Notes under the pieces: model-generated
The model's database searches: none
Told to the model about the DNA's origin: nothing
The model's input: the letters and a program-made list of their open reading frames with translations, nothing else
NCBI GenBank assembly: GCA_035524315.1
Contig: DATKPD010000067.1
Location: forward strand, 23,141-87,140
DNA length: 64,000 bases
From: BOG-938 sp035524315
Lineage (GTDB): Bacteria > Pseudomonadota > Alphaproteobacteria > Caulobacterales > Caulobacteraceae
Direction: 5' to 3'
Program-made: the position numbers and the translations under genes
Shown here: positions 17,058-24,520 of the stretch, in pieces
Layout: every line of letters starts with the position of its first letter
Position numbering within the stretch: position 1 is the stretch's first letter

Positions 17058-18818
17058 ATGTACGACCTAATCAAAATGCAAATTGGCGCGGATTACTTTC
17101 AGCAGCGCTTCTCGAATGACGGCCAGCGCTTTGTGGCTTGGTATCTGCGGAACATCTTATTCCGCGACATGAACGAGACCCGCGACGACATCACCGACGG
17201 CGCCGATGACAAGCAAATCGACGCCATGGTGATCGACGATGAGAGGTCGCTCGTTCACATCGTGCAGGGCAAGTTTATTCAGAGCGGTGTTGTGGACGCT
17301 GAGCCCTTACGCGAGGTTTTGTCTTCTTGGATTCAGATAAAAGATCTCGCGCGCTTGCAGAATGTAGCGAACAGCAAGCTGCAGCGGCGGCTCTCTGAGC
17401 TAGCGACGGCGCTTGATGAGGATTACGAGGTTTCATTCGAGCTAATCACCACGGGCACGCTCACCGAGGCCGCTCGCCATGATCTCGAAGCGTTTCAGCA
17501 GGAACTCGCGAGGCTTAGCGAAAACGACAGCTTTGACGCTACGATTCACGTCGTCGAGAATGATGAATTACGGCGCCGCTACGATTACGCGATCGAGGCG
17601 GACAACCCGACCATCAACTATAAACTTCCGCTAGCTGGATTTCAGTACATGCTCCAGGAAGTAGCCGGGACGCCTGTGCTCATTGCAACATTGCCGCTCA
17701 AGGAATGCATAAAGCTGCCTGGTATCAAGGATGGGACGCTTTTCCAAAAGAACGTCCGCCAAAGCCTTGGATCCAGCAATTTCGTCAACAAAGGAATCCG
17801 TAGTACCATTTTGGGCGACAAACGTTCCGACTTTTTCTTCTTTCACAATGGCGTCACCGCCCTGTGCCATAAGATGCATGTTGCTGATGAGGTAGCATCA
17901 CTATCGGGCCTGAGTGTTGTGAATGGTTGCCAGTCATTAAACACCATTCTCTCGTGTAGCGAAACGGTCAAGAAAGTTGATGACGCTTTCATTTTGTTCA
18001 GAATCTATGAAATTCCGCAGCTTGATCGCGCAGACAAGATATCAATTTATACTAATCTACAGAGTGCCGTCAAAGCGCGCGATTTGCGCAGCAACGACAA
18101 GCGGGTGCTAGCCATCAAGAAGGCCTACGAAATGAAATATCCTTCAGGATATTTCATTTCGAAGCGCGGGGAAAACGCACCGGCAGACCGCGACAAGTGC
18201 CAGGTCGTCGAGCTGTCTGGCTTCGCCAAAGGCCTGATCGCGTGGCATTCGCAGCGCCCGAACCTTTCTTACGGTGAAACCAAGATTTTCGACAAGTATT
18301 TCGAGACGCTATTTAAAAACAAAGATTATGCGCCAGAAAATGTGTTCGCCTTAAACGCTTGGATGAATGAAGTGCTGAAGACCTGGGTGAACGCAAATCC
18401 GTTGAATTTCAACGAGACGCTGTTGGCAATGAGGGCCTACGCTCCTTACCATCACCTTTACGCTATCGCGATGTGCTTCTCGATCGGCAACAACCATTCG
18501 GAGAAAGTTCCAAGTCCAAGCCGTTCCTATGCGGCTGCGAGCCAGGCAGGCATGGTGGACGAGCTGGTCAAGGTCGCCGGGATCAGCCTCAATATGGCGC
18601 TGGAGGCCGCTGCGAATGAGCCCCAGGCAGCCAATCGCATGTTTAGTCCCCAGAACTGGGTCAAGACGAAGACATGTCTGTCTGGCATCAACGGCGCCAT
18701 CCGCAACTATTTCAATATGTTGCCAATGATGCCAGGCGGCGGCGATATCAAACAAAAGCTATCGGCGGCAACGCAATTGAAACCCGAAGATTTTGAATAC
18801 CGCTGGTCAGCGGACTGA
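17058..18818 (+). CDS. AIPR-family (abortive infection phage resistance) protein
   Basis: A 586-aa protein of the AIPR family. The central signature is seen as GIRSTILGDKRSDFFFFHNG, followed by the VVNGCQSLNTIL stretch, and further downstream by a DLRSNDKRVLAIKKAYE helix. The N-terminus (MYDLIKMQIGADYFQQRF onward, with DDKQIDAMVIDD and VQGKFI) looks like a PD-(D/E)XK-type fold with a D...E/D...QxK-like order, suggesting a nuclease, but this is inference. The ATG at 17058 follows AGGGG 7 bases upstream and lies 13 bp after drmB. Base composition is lower in GC than its neighbours, which suggests a separate origin. It takes the place of drmC at the end of the operon. Confidence 0.85.
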   Translation: MYDLIKMQIGADYFQQRFSNDGQRFVAWYLRNILFRDMNETRDDITDGADDKQIDAMVIDDERSLVHIVQGKFIQSGVVDAEPLREVLSSWIQIKDLARLQNVANSKLQRRLSELATALDEDYEVSFELITTGTLTEAARHDLEAFQQELARLSENDSFDATIHVVENDELRRRYDYAIEADNPTINYKLPLAGFQYMLQEVAGTPVLIATLPLKECIKLPGIKDGTLFQKNVRQSLGSSNFVNKGIRSTILGDKRSDFFFFHNGVTALCHKMHVADEVASLSGLSVVNGCQSLNTILSCSETVKKVDDAFILFRIYEIPQLDRADKISIYTNLQSAVKARDLRSNDKRVLAIKKAYEMKYPSGYFISKRGENAPADRDKCQVVELSGFAKGLIAWHSQRPNLSYGETKIFDKYFETLFKNKDYAPENVFALNAWMNEVLKTWVNANPLNFNETLLAMRAYAPYHHLYAIAMCFSIGNNHSEKVPSPSRSYAAASQAGMVDELVKVAGISLNMALEAAANEPQAANRMFSPQNWVKTKTCLSGINGAIRNYFNMLPMMPGGGDIKQKLSAATQLKPEDFEYRWSAD

Positions 18819-19124
18819 CCAACATCCGCTTCGCTTAAAAAAATAATTTCCGCCAATTTCGCGCCGATTTTTTCGGTCTTGGGCGCCGGTCGCGCCCGTC
18901 CTGGTCCCCGGGATTTATACCCCCCCTCCGCCCACGAGGGCCTGATTTGAACGGGAGGAATGGGATGATGGTGCCATCGGGCGATCGAGTTGTTGACAAC
19001 TCAAGGGTAAGTTCAATCCCTCGCCGGCATTCCTCCCATCAAATTCAACACTCGGAAATCAAGCAGATTTCTGGGAATTTTGGCCCTACCAATCGTCCCG
19101 AACTTGTCCCAGATCGTCCAGGAC
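18819..19124. other. Intergenic region between convergent AIPR and helicase genes
   Basis: This 306-bp gap holds no convincing gene. It begins with an A/T-rich stretch, has a GGGCGC/GCGCCC hairpin around 18878-18894 without a T run, and then the structured element at 18953-19037. A small GAAATC/GATTTC hairpin lies at 19055-19071. No iterons typical of a P4-like origin were visible, though an origin here cannot be excluded. Confidence 0.5.
18953..19037 (+). ncRNA. tRNA-like cloverleaf or other structured RNA element, 85 nt
   Basis: GGGAGGAATG (18953-18962) pairs perfectly with CATTCCTCCC (19028-19037). Enclosed are a D-arm-like hairpin GATG/CATC with a 7-base loop (18964-18978), an anticodon-arm-like hairpin GAGTT/AACTC with a 6-base loop containing GTTGAC (18987-19002), and AGGG/CCCT around a loop with GTTCAAT. 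The order mimics a tRNA, but the anticodon loop is one base short and the T arm is not canonical. It could be a decayed or noncanonical tRNA, another structured RNA, or a protein-binding DNA site. Confidence 0.33.
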
Positions 19125-20711
19125 TTATTCGCCATCTGCCCTCGGCGCGCCCTGGTCGTCCTCATGCCACGCCCGCTCGCCCACCTCGTTCAGGCGGACG
19201 CCGATCCAATAGATGCCGCTTGATTTTTTCCTCTGCAGGCCTCGCTCGCTCAGCCAGCGGCCGAAGGCGTTCTGGCCCATGACTGTGAAGCCATCTGCGG
19301 TAGCCCAACCGCGGTAGGATTTGTAAAGGCGATCAGCGCTTTCGCGAGCTTCCGTGGCCAGCTCACAGCATTCCTCGAACCAAGTCGCGCAGGGGTCGCT
19401 GACCAACCGATATTCGTTTGTGGCTCGGATCACATTCGGCGATGGCGCCAAGTCGCCTCTCTCGAGCCAATCGCCCCATCCCGCGATCGCCCAATTCAGG
19501 ATTCCCGATGCTTCCGCCCTAAGTTTGTCGAGCAGGCTCTTGTCCATCTCCTCCTTGGCGATCGACACCGGCCACTCGAGCACCATGGTCCGCCGCCAAA
19601 TCCCCCTGTCGCCACTCTTGATCTTCGGCTTGCGATTACATGAGATGATAAGCTTCCAGGGCGGCACGAACTCAAACGGTTGCCTAAACATGGCCCGGCA
19701 GGGAAAAGGCTCGCCGCCTGTGATCTTCTTCAGCAGGCCTACGGCCAATTGAGCATCAAAGTCCGGTTCGGACGCCTTCACGAGCCGCACTCCGCTGGCA
19801 AGCCGCGCGACGTCAGACGAGTGTTCCGACCCTTTGCGATCCCGGCGAAGGAATGTCTCGATGTCGGCGTTAGCGACGTAGTCGCCAAGCGCCGCGGCGA
19901 CAGCCTCCAGAAACGTCGACTTCCCGTCGCCGCCCTTGCCGTGAAAGATAAAGAAGGCCTGTTCCATTTGACGACCTGTCAGGCAATAGCCGATTACTCG
20001 CGCCAAGAAGGCCCGGTCGTCGGCGTCCGGCATGACCTTTTCGAGAAAGGCTTCGAAGAGTTGGGCGCGCGCGAGCGGATCATAGCGCGCACCGGCCAAC
20101 TTGGTGCACAGGTGCGCTCGATCATGGGGCGCTTCAAACTGCACCTCCTGACCATCGCGCGGCAGATAGAGGGTTCCGTTTGCCACAACCAGCCGATCGG
20201 GGTCGGCATCGAAGTCCCTGAGGGGGCGCGTTAACGTGCGTTCGGCCTGCTTCAGCATCCCCGAAGTTCTGTGGCTGTTTCCCGATTGCAGGCACCAGGT
20301 GGCGAAGTGGCGAACCCGCTTCCTGAACGCCTCTGATGACTCTCCCGGCCGGCGTTGGCCCGCGAAGGCGCGCCGTTCATGGCTGTGCATCCTAGAAGCG
20401 GTCATTTGAGCCCGTCGCCCAATTTCGGCTTCCGCGCCGCCCTTATCGAACCTGAACCGGTGTCCGTCCCAAACGCATGGCCCCCATTCGGGGGTCCAAT
20501 AGATCTCACCCGGGTTACGAGCCATCAGGCGCTGGGCATTGCCAAGATCATTCGCAGGCAGGGCGCAAAGGCGGCTATCGAGATCGTCGGGCTCGCTCGA
20601 ATCCACGTCCGAAATTGCAGCGTCCTCGATAGGATCGCCGTCATCGTCAAAATAGTTCACGACGGACGAATCCTGGAACGGCGTGCGGCCGCGATAGGTG
20701 TCTTGGGGCAT
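19125..20711 (-). CDS. P4/D5-family phage or plasmid replicative helicase (primase C-terminal type)
   Basis: A 528-aa superfamily-3 helicase. The D5_N-like region (about residues 125-235) is followed by Walker A as FHGKGGDGKSTFLEAVAAAL near 260, Walker B region VRLVKASEPD, the sensor-like IISCNRKPKI, and an arginine-finger segment GIWRRTMVLEWP. The C-terminus holds a winged-helix-like end (GFTVMGQNAFGRWLSERGLQ). P4 alpha proteins also carry an N-terminal primase domain; here the first 120 residues contain none that I can see, so priming must come from elsewhere. The gene begins inside the alpA-like gene. It probably drives replication of the excised island. Confidence 0.85.
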   Translation of the reverse strand: MPQDTYRGRTPFQDSSVVNYFDDDGDPIEDAAISDVDSSEPDDLDSRLCALPANDLGNAQRLMARNPGEIYWTPEWGPCVWDGHRFRFDKGGAEAEIGRRAQMTASRMHSHERRAFAGQRRPGESSEAFRKRVRHFATWCLQSGNSHRTSGMLKQAERTLTRPLRDFDADPDRLVVANGTLYLPRDGQEVQFEAPHDRAHLCTKLAGARYDPLARAQLFEAFLEKVMPDADDRAFLARVIGYCLTGRQMEQAFFIFHGKGGDGKSTFLEAVAAALGDYVANADIETFLRRDRKGSEHSSDVARLASGVRLVKASEPDFDAQLAVGLLKKITGGEPFPCRAMFRQPFEFVPPWKLIISCNRKPKIKSGDRGIWRRTMVLEWPVSIAKEEMDKSLLDKLRAEASGILNWAIAGWGDWLERGDLAPSPNVIRATNEYRLVSDPCATWFEECCELATEARESADRLYKSYRGWATADGFTVMGQNAFGRWLSERGLQRKKSSGIYWIGVRLNEVGERAWHEDDQGAPRADGE

Positions 20712-20935
20712 GTTTCAGGCGGGGACAGGGACCTGTCGGAGACCTTCCCGTCACGCCCAGCCGCAGCGGCCTCCATCCACGACGAAACTTCCGCTTCCGG
20801 CCAAGCCTTGCGTCGTTCGGAGATGTAGATGGGGCGCGGGAACGTCCCAACCCGAACCATCCGGGCGATCTGTGTGCGATGAAGGGTAGTGCGTTCGGTG
20901 ACCTGACGCTCGGTCAAGAAGCGCTGTGAGTCCAT
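20657..20935 (-). CDS. AlpA-family helix-turn-helix regulator
   Basis: A 92-aa protein whose first 55 residues form the AlpA/MerR-like winged helix: RFLTERQVTERTTLHRTQIA, then GTFPRPIYISERRKAWPEAEV. AlpA proteins act as transcription activators or excisionases for integrases on P4-like elements. The C-terminal 35 residues are low in complexity and overlap the helicase gene by 55 bp, so they may not be functionally important. GAGG lies about 10 bases before the ATG. Position between integrase and helicase fits control of excision and replication. Confidence 0.83.
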   Translation of the reverse strand: MDSQRFLTERQVTERTTLHRTQIARMVRVGTFPRPIYISERRKAWPEAEVSSWMEAAAAGRDGKVSDRSLSPPETCPKTPIAAARRSRIRPS

Positions 20936-21025
20936 GAGTGACGCCTCGGTTGTTTATGGGCGTCATGGACAATATGCGCGGGCGGGACGCTGTCAGCCAA
21001 AACCGAGTCCCCGCAAAACGGCGAT

Positions 21026-21520
21026 TTACGGGGACTCCCTCTGGATCAAGCGCATCGTGGATTCGTACCAGGATTTCCATTCGAAGAGCGTGCGGCGGGA
21101 GAAAAGAGGCTTTCCCGCCTTGTCTTTGTTGGAATCCAACACTTCCTGCACCGCCGCTTCAGTCTTGAGCCCTTGACCCTTCAATGCATAGAACTGGTTC
21201 AGCGCAGCGCTCCTCAAACGCTCGTTCGCAAGGCGATTCACTCGATTGCCATGTCTCGGTCTAAAGGAAAGGCTGCAGTGGGTAGTTCTTTGCTCGGTAT
21301 TAGGCGGGCTTGCGGCTAATTCCAAAAGGTCCAAGAATGATCCGACGCAAGACAATGTCTCCTGGTCCGCACGGTCTAGGCTCGGGTTGAGGCGACGCTG
21401 CAGGTTCCGGAGCCGGGGCAAGGCGCTCCTCATAAATTCGGTTGCTGATTCAACCGAACCATCGCCTTCCATGATCGCGAAGCGAGCCTTCCAATATAGA
21501 TTCGAGAAATCCTCATCCAT
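21026..21520 (-). CDS. Unknown 164-aa island protein between integrase and AlpA
   Basis: I do not recognise a family. The protein is charged and helical, with no signal or membrane segment. The C-terminal half (FYALKGQGLKTEAAVQEVLD and FSRRTLFEWKSWYE) reads like a small helix-turn-helix or DNA-binding unit. Its ATG at 21520 overlaps the integrase stop by 8 bp, so it is translated with the integrase. A role in recombination control or replication is inferred from place only. Confidence 0.6.
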   Translation of the reverse strand: MDEDFSNLYWKARFAIMEGDGSVESATEFMRSALPRLRNLQRRLNPSLDRADQETLSCVGSFLDLLELAASPPNTEQRTTHCSLSFRPRHGNRVNRLANERLRSAALNQFYALKGQGLKTEAAVQEVLDSNKDKAGKPLFSRRTLFEWKSWYESTMRLIQRESP

Positions 21521-22664
21521 GTTTCGGGCAACCCGCCGCCGCTTCTAAAAGCACGCGATCAACCTCATTGGCCCAAAGTTGCAGCGCCTCGCGCTTCTCC
21601 GCCGCGTAATTGTGGAGGGCGTAGACCCGTGCGGTTACCCCCTTCGGCGAGTGATTGAGCAGCCTCTCAATCACTTCCGCCAACACCCCGAGCCGCACAC
21701 AGTGAGTCGCGACGGTTCGGCGAATATCGTGGAACCGCCACGCACTCAGCTCTGGGTTCTTGATGAAGTCATCCAGCCGCGACTTGGCCCTGGAGTATCC
21801 CGAGATGAACGTCACCCCGTCACTGCTCCAGACGTAGGGGCCGAGACGCGGCTGCTGGCGAAGAAGGGCCACAGCCTGGCTCGACAATGGCACGAGCTGC
21901 GCGCGGCCGTTCTTGGTCTGCGTCGCGGGGATCACCCAGGTTGCCGCGTCGAGATCAACGTCCGCCCAGGCCATGGAGGCGACTTCCGTTCGCCGCTGTC
22001 CGGTCAGGATCAACAGGCGCACCCAGCCGCCGAATGGATAGCCCAGGAGCTCGGCGGCGCGATATAGCCGTGCGACTTCGGCCATCGACAAGAACCGGTC
22101 GCGGGGCACATCCACACCCGGCGGAGGGATGGCGTCAGCAGGCGAGGCGTCGATCCAGTCCCGATAGGCGGCATAGCGCATGACGGTCTTGATGATCGAC
22201 AGGGCCTGGGCGGGCGCCACCTTGCCGTCGATGCCGTCGATCAGATCGCGCACATCGCCTCGGGTAATGCTGGCGAGGGCGCGGTCCCGCCAAAGGGGCA
22301 GCACATGGATCTCTAGGCGCCGCTGCTGGTTCTTCCAGCTGCTGTTGCGCGCCTTGGCGATGTTGTCGATCCAGTGCTGCGCCGCTTCGCCGAAAGTGGG
22401 CGTGGTTCGCAGTGCTCCGCGCTTGGCGATTTCAGTCAAAAGAGCGCGGGCCTCGTCGCGGGCGTCGGCCAATCGCAGCGCCGGATAGGTGCCGAGCGTC
22501 TTGTTGATCGGTTTGCCGCCGGCGCGAGTGCGCACGATCCACGCCTTGCGGCCGCCGGCGCCCACGCGCAACCTCAGTCCGGTAACCAGGTCATCCTTAT
22601 GCTCCTCCTGGCCCGAAGCAGGCGGCGGGATGGCGGCGACGCGGGCATCGGTGAGGCGGGGCAT
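21513..22664 (-). CDS. int: Tyrosine recombinase (island integrase)
   Basis: A 383-aa integrase of the P4/DUF4102 type. The N-terminal arm-binding domain (GLRLRVGAGGRKAWIVR, then KTLGTYPALRLADAR) is followed by a core-binding domain at about 90-175. The catalytic domain shows Arg in LTGQRRTEVA, HxxR in FHDIRRTVATH, His in LLNHSPKG and the nucleophile Tyr in ARVYALHNY. It starts 131 bp inside the right copy of the 55-bp repeat and reads leftward into the island. The candidate arm site at 22668-22705 covers its immediate upstream region, so the integrase may repress its own gene. The target is the tRNA-Gly(GCC) 3' half. Confidence 0.95.
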   Translation of the reverse strand: MPRLTDARVAAIPPPASGQEEHKDDLVTGLRLRVGAGGRKAWIVRTRAGGKPINKTLGTYPALRLADARDEARALLTEIAKRGALRTTPTFGEAAQHWIDNIAKARNSSWKNQQRRLEIHVLPLWRDRALASITRGDVRDLIDGIDGKVAPAQALSIIKTVMRYAAYRDWIDASPADAIPPPGVDVPRDRFLSMAEVARLYRAAELLGYPFGGWVRLLILTGQRRTEVASMAWADVDLDAATWVIPATQTKNGRAQLVPLSSQAVALLRQQPRLGPYVWSSDGVTFISGYSRAKSRLDDFIKNPELSAWRFHDIRRTVATHCVRLGVLAEVIERLLNHSPKGVTARVYALHNYAAEKREALQLWANEVDRVLLEAAAGCPKHG

Positions 22665-22667
22665 GCC

Positions 22668-22705
22668 GTTACCTGACAGGTCCGGTAGGTAGCGATTTAG
22701 GTAAC
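22668..22705. promoter_or_regulatory. Candidate right arm-type site overlapping the integrase promoter
   Basis: GTTACCTGACAG (22668-22679) and TAGGTAAC (22698-22705) repeat the pair seen at 1580-1614, here 18 instead of 15 bases apart. The first word lies 4 bases upstream of the integrase ATG, placing it across the likely ribosome site and promoter. A GGTAG direct repeat lies between the words (22684-22692), also echoed at 1618-1624. Confidence 0.6.
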
Positions 22706-22795
22706 AAAATCCGCCGCAGCATGCAAATCATGCGCGTTATGCTCAGAATAACCCTTTGATTTGCTGCCATATGCCCATCATGGGACAAAGTCTGG

Positions 22796-22850
22796 CAACC
22801 TTGCCAAGGTTGGGGTCGTGAGTTCGAATCTCATCGCCCGCTCCAAATTT
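22796..22850 (+). repeat. attR core (55-bp direct repeat, tRNA-Gly 3' remnant)
   Basis: A perfect copy of 1509-1563 holding the anticodon loop through CCA of tRNA-Gly with no 5' half. By the usual logic this is the host's original 3' end, displaced by integration. Chromosomal sequence resumes at 22851. Confidence 0.95.
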
Positions 22851-22903
22851 ACCAGCAAACCGATCGATCTTGCCGCATCCGCGGCGCTTAGCGCTTTAGT
22901 CCG

Positions 22904-24520
22904 CTAGGGCGCGCGGGCGAGCGGCAGGCTTTGCGGGCAAAGGGCCAGCGGCCGCGTGCGGTGCGAGACCAGCAGAAGGCCCTGGCCGGTGCGGTCCAAC
23001 CGCCGCGCCAAGGCGTCGACCACCGCCGCTTCGGTCGCCGCGTCCAGGCCCTCGGTCGGCTCGTCCAGCACCAGCCACGGCGCGGGGCTAAGATAGGCCC
23101 GGGCCAGCGCGAGGCGGCGACGCTCGCCGCCCGACAGGGTCTCGCCGCCATCGCCGATCCAGGTGTGCAGACCGTTGGCCATTCTTCGCACCCGCGCGTC
23201 CAACTGGGCGTCGCCCAGCGCGGCCCAAAGGGCCTCATCGTCGGCGTCCAGGGCCGCCAGTCTGAGGTTCTCGGCCACGGCGCCGGTGATCATCTGCGCA
23301 TCCTGCGGGGCGTAGGCGAACAGGGCGCGCGCCCATCCGGTCGGGGCGGCCTCCAGCGGGCGATCAGCGATCGCCAGGCGGCCGGCCGGGGCGGGGCGCA
23401 GGCCGAGCAGGGCCTGCAGCGTGCGGGTCTTGCCGCAACCCGAAGGCCCGGTCAGCGCCAGCCGGCCGCCGGGCGCCAGCGAACACCCATCGATCCGCAG
23501 GACCGCATCCGGCGCGGGGGCTGGCTCGCGTGCGACGGGGCGTTCGATCAGGCTGTCCAGGCGTAGAAGCGCTTCTTCGTGCGATTGCGCCTGCTCGGCG
23601 GCGCGCAGCAGCCCTCCTGCCGCCTCGAAGCCGGCGAAGGCCGACAACAAGGCCAGCGCCGTCAGGGGCCGGGGCGCGTGAAGGGTCAGCGCGGCCACCA
23701 CCGTCAGGGTCACGGCGGTCGGCGCCGCCTCCAGCAACCCCAGGCTCGCTTCGGCCCGCGCGCGCCGCAGCCCCGCCTGGCCAAGGGCTTGGTCGTGTTC
23801 CATCAAGGCGTCGACCGCCGCGCCGGCCAAGCCGAAGGCGCGCAGCTCGGCGGCCGCGCCGGCATAGGCGTTCAGTCCGGACTTGAGCCGTCCTGCGGCC
23901 TCCAGCACATCCTTGGCCGGGGCGCGGGTCCAGCGGGCGGCGAGCCAGCGGCCCAACGCCAGTTGCACGGCGAGGCCCGCCAGGAAGGCGGCGGTCGCCC
24001 AGACCGAGGCCAGCGCCACGCCAACCGCCGCCGCGCCCGCGCCGGCCAAGGCGCCCCACGGCGCGGACCTGCGGATGAAGGCGGTTTCCAGGGCGTCGAC
24101 ATCCTGCACCAGGCGCGCCGACGCTTCGCCCGACGCCAGGGCCAGCGAGCGCTCTGGCGGGGCTGCGGCCAGGCCCGCGAACAGGGCCGGGCGCAGCGCC
24201 GCCAGGGCGCGCAACGCGGCCTGGTGGCCGAACAGCCGCTCGCCATAGCGGCCGCCCGTCCGCGCGACGGCGAACAGGCGCATGCCCGCGCTGGGCAACA
24301 GATAGTTGAACGCCAGCACCGCCGAGGCGCCCGCCGCGCCGGCCAGGGCGGCGCCGGCCAGGAACCAGCCCGAAAGCCCCAGGAGCAGGGTGGCCCCCGC
24401 GGCGGCGGCGGCGGCGCAGGCCGCGGCAAGGCGCAGCGCGCCGCGTTGCTTCCGGGCCTCCAGGCCAAGAAAGGCCGCGACCGGCGAACGGCCCGGCGCG
24501 TTTGGCGCAGGTCCGGTCAT
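22904..24520 (-). CDS. cydC: Thiol reductant ABC exporter subunit CydC
   Basis: A 538-aa fused membrane and ATPase subunit. The first half (about 1-300) holds hydrophobic helices including AAAAGATLLLGLSGWFLAGA. The ATPase part has Walker A GPSGCGKTRTLQA, the signature LSGGERRRLALARA and Walker B WLVLDEPTEGLD. With CydD it exports glutathione and cysteine to the periplasm, needed for heme loading of cytochrome bd. The ATG at 24520 overlaps the cydD stop as ATGA, which settles the start; a longer frame would run inside cydD. It is the first chromosomal gene past the island, reading toward it. Confidence 0.92.
   Translation of the reverse strand: MTGPAPNAPGRSPVAAFLGLEARKQRGALRLAAACAAAAAAGATLLLGLSGWFLAGAALAGAAGASAVLAFNYLLPSAGMRLFAVARTGGRYGERLFGHQAALRALAALRPALFAGLAAAPPERSLALASGEASARLVQDVDALETAFIRRSAPWGALAGAGAAAVGVALASVWATAAFLAGLAVQLALGRWLAARWTRAPAKDVLEAAGRLKSGLNAYAGAAAELRAFGLAGAAVDALMEHDQALGQAGLRRARAEASLGLLEAAPTAVTLTVVAALTLHAPRPLTALALLSAFAGFEAAGGLLRAAEQAQSHEEALLRLDSLIERPVAREPAPAPDAVLRIDGCSLAPGGRLALTGPSGCGKTRTLQALLGLRPAPAGRLAIADRPLEAAPTGWARALFAYAPQDAQMITGAVAENLRLAALDADDEALWAALGDAQLDARVRRMANGLHTWIGDGGETLSGGERRRLALARAYLSPAPWLVLDEPTEGLDAATEAAVVDALARRLDRTGQGLLLVSHRTRPLALCPQSLPLARAP

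Larger units (their letters stand above)
1509..22850. mobile_element. 21.3-kb integrative island at tRNA-Gly carrying a DISARM-like defence operon
   Basis: A perfect 55-bp direct repeat (1509-1563 = 22796-22850) consisting of the 3' half of tRNA-Gly bounds the element. Repeat-to-repeat distance is 21,287 bp. Inside are a tyrosine integrase next to the right repeat, an AlpA-like regulator and a P4/D5-type helicase. No relaxase, type IV secretion, capsid or packaging gene is present. That layout (integrase, AlpA, alpha-like helicase, defence cargo) resembles P4-like satellites and related genomic islands. Movement by a helper phage or conjugative partner is inference. The two ends look intact, so the element may still be excisable. 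Confidence 0.93.

Noticed and set aside
18839..18880. A/T-rich tract with T6 as a possible terminator of the defence operon
   Set aside because: The nearby GC hairpin comes after rather than before the T run on the plus strand, and no hairpin precedes the T run, so it does not fit a terminator on that strand.
22796..22850. A second tRNA-Gly gene at the right end of the island
   Set aside because: Only the 3' half is present; no 5' acceptor strand or D arm precedes it, so it is the att remnant.
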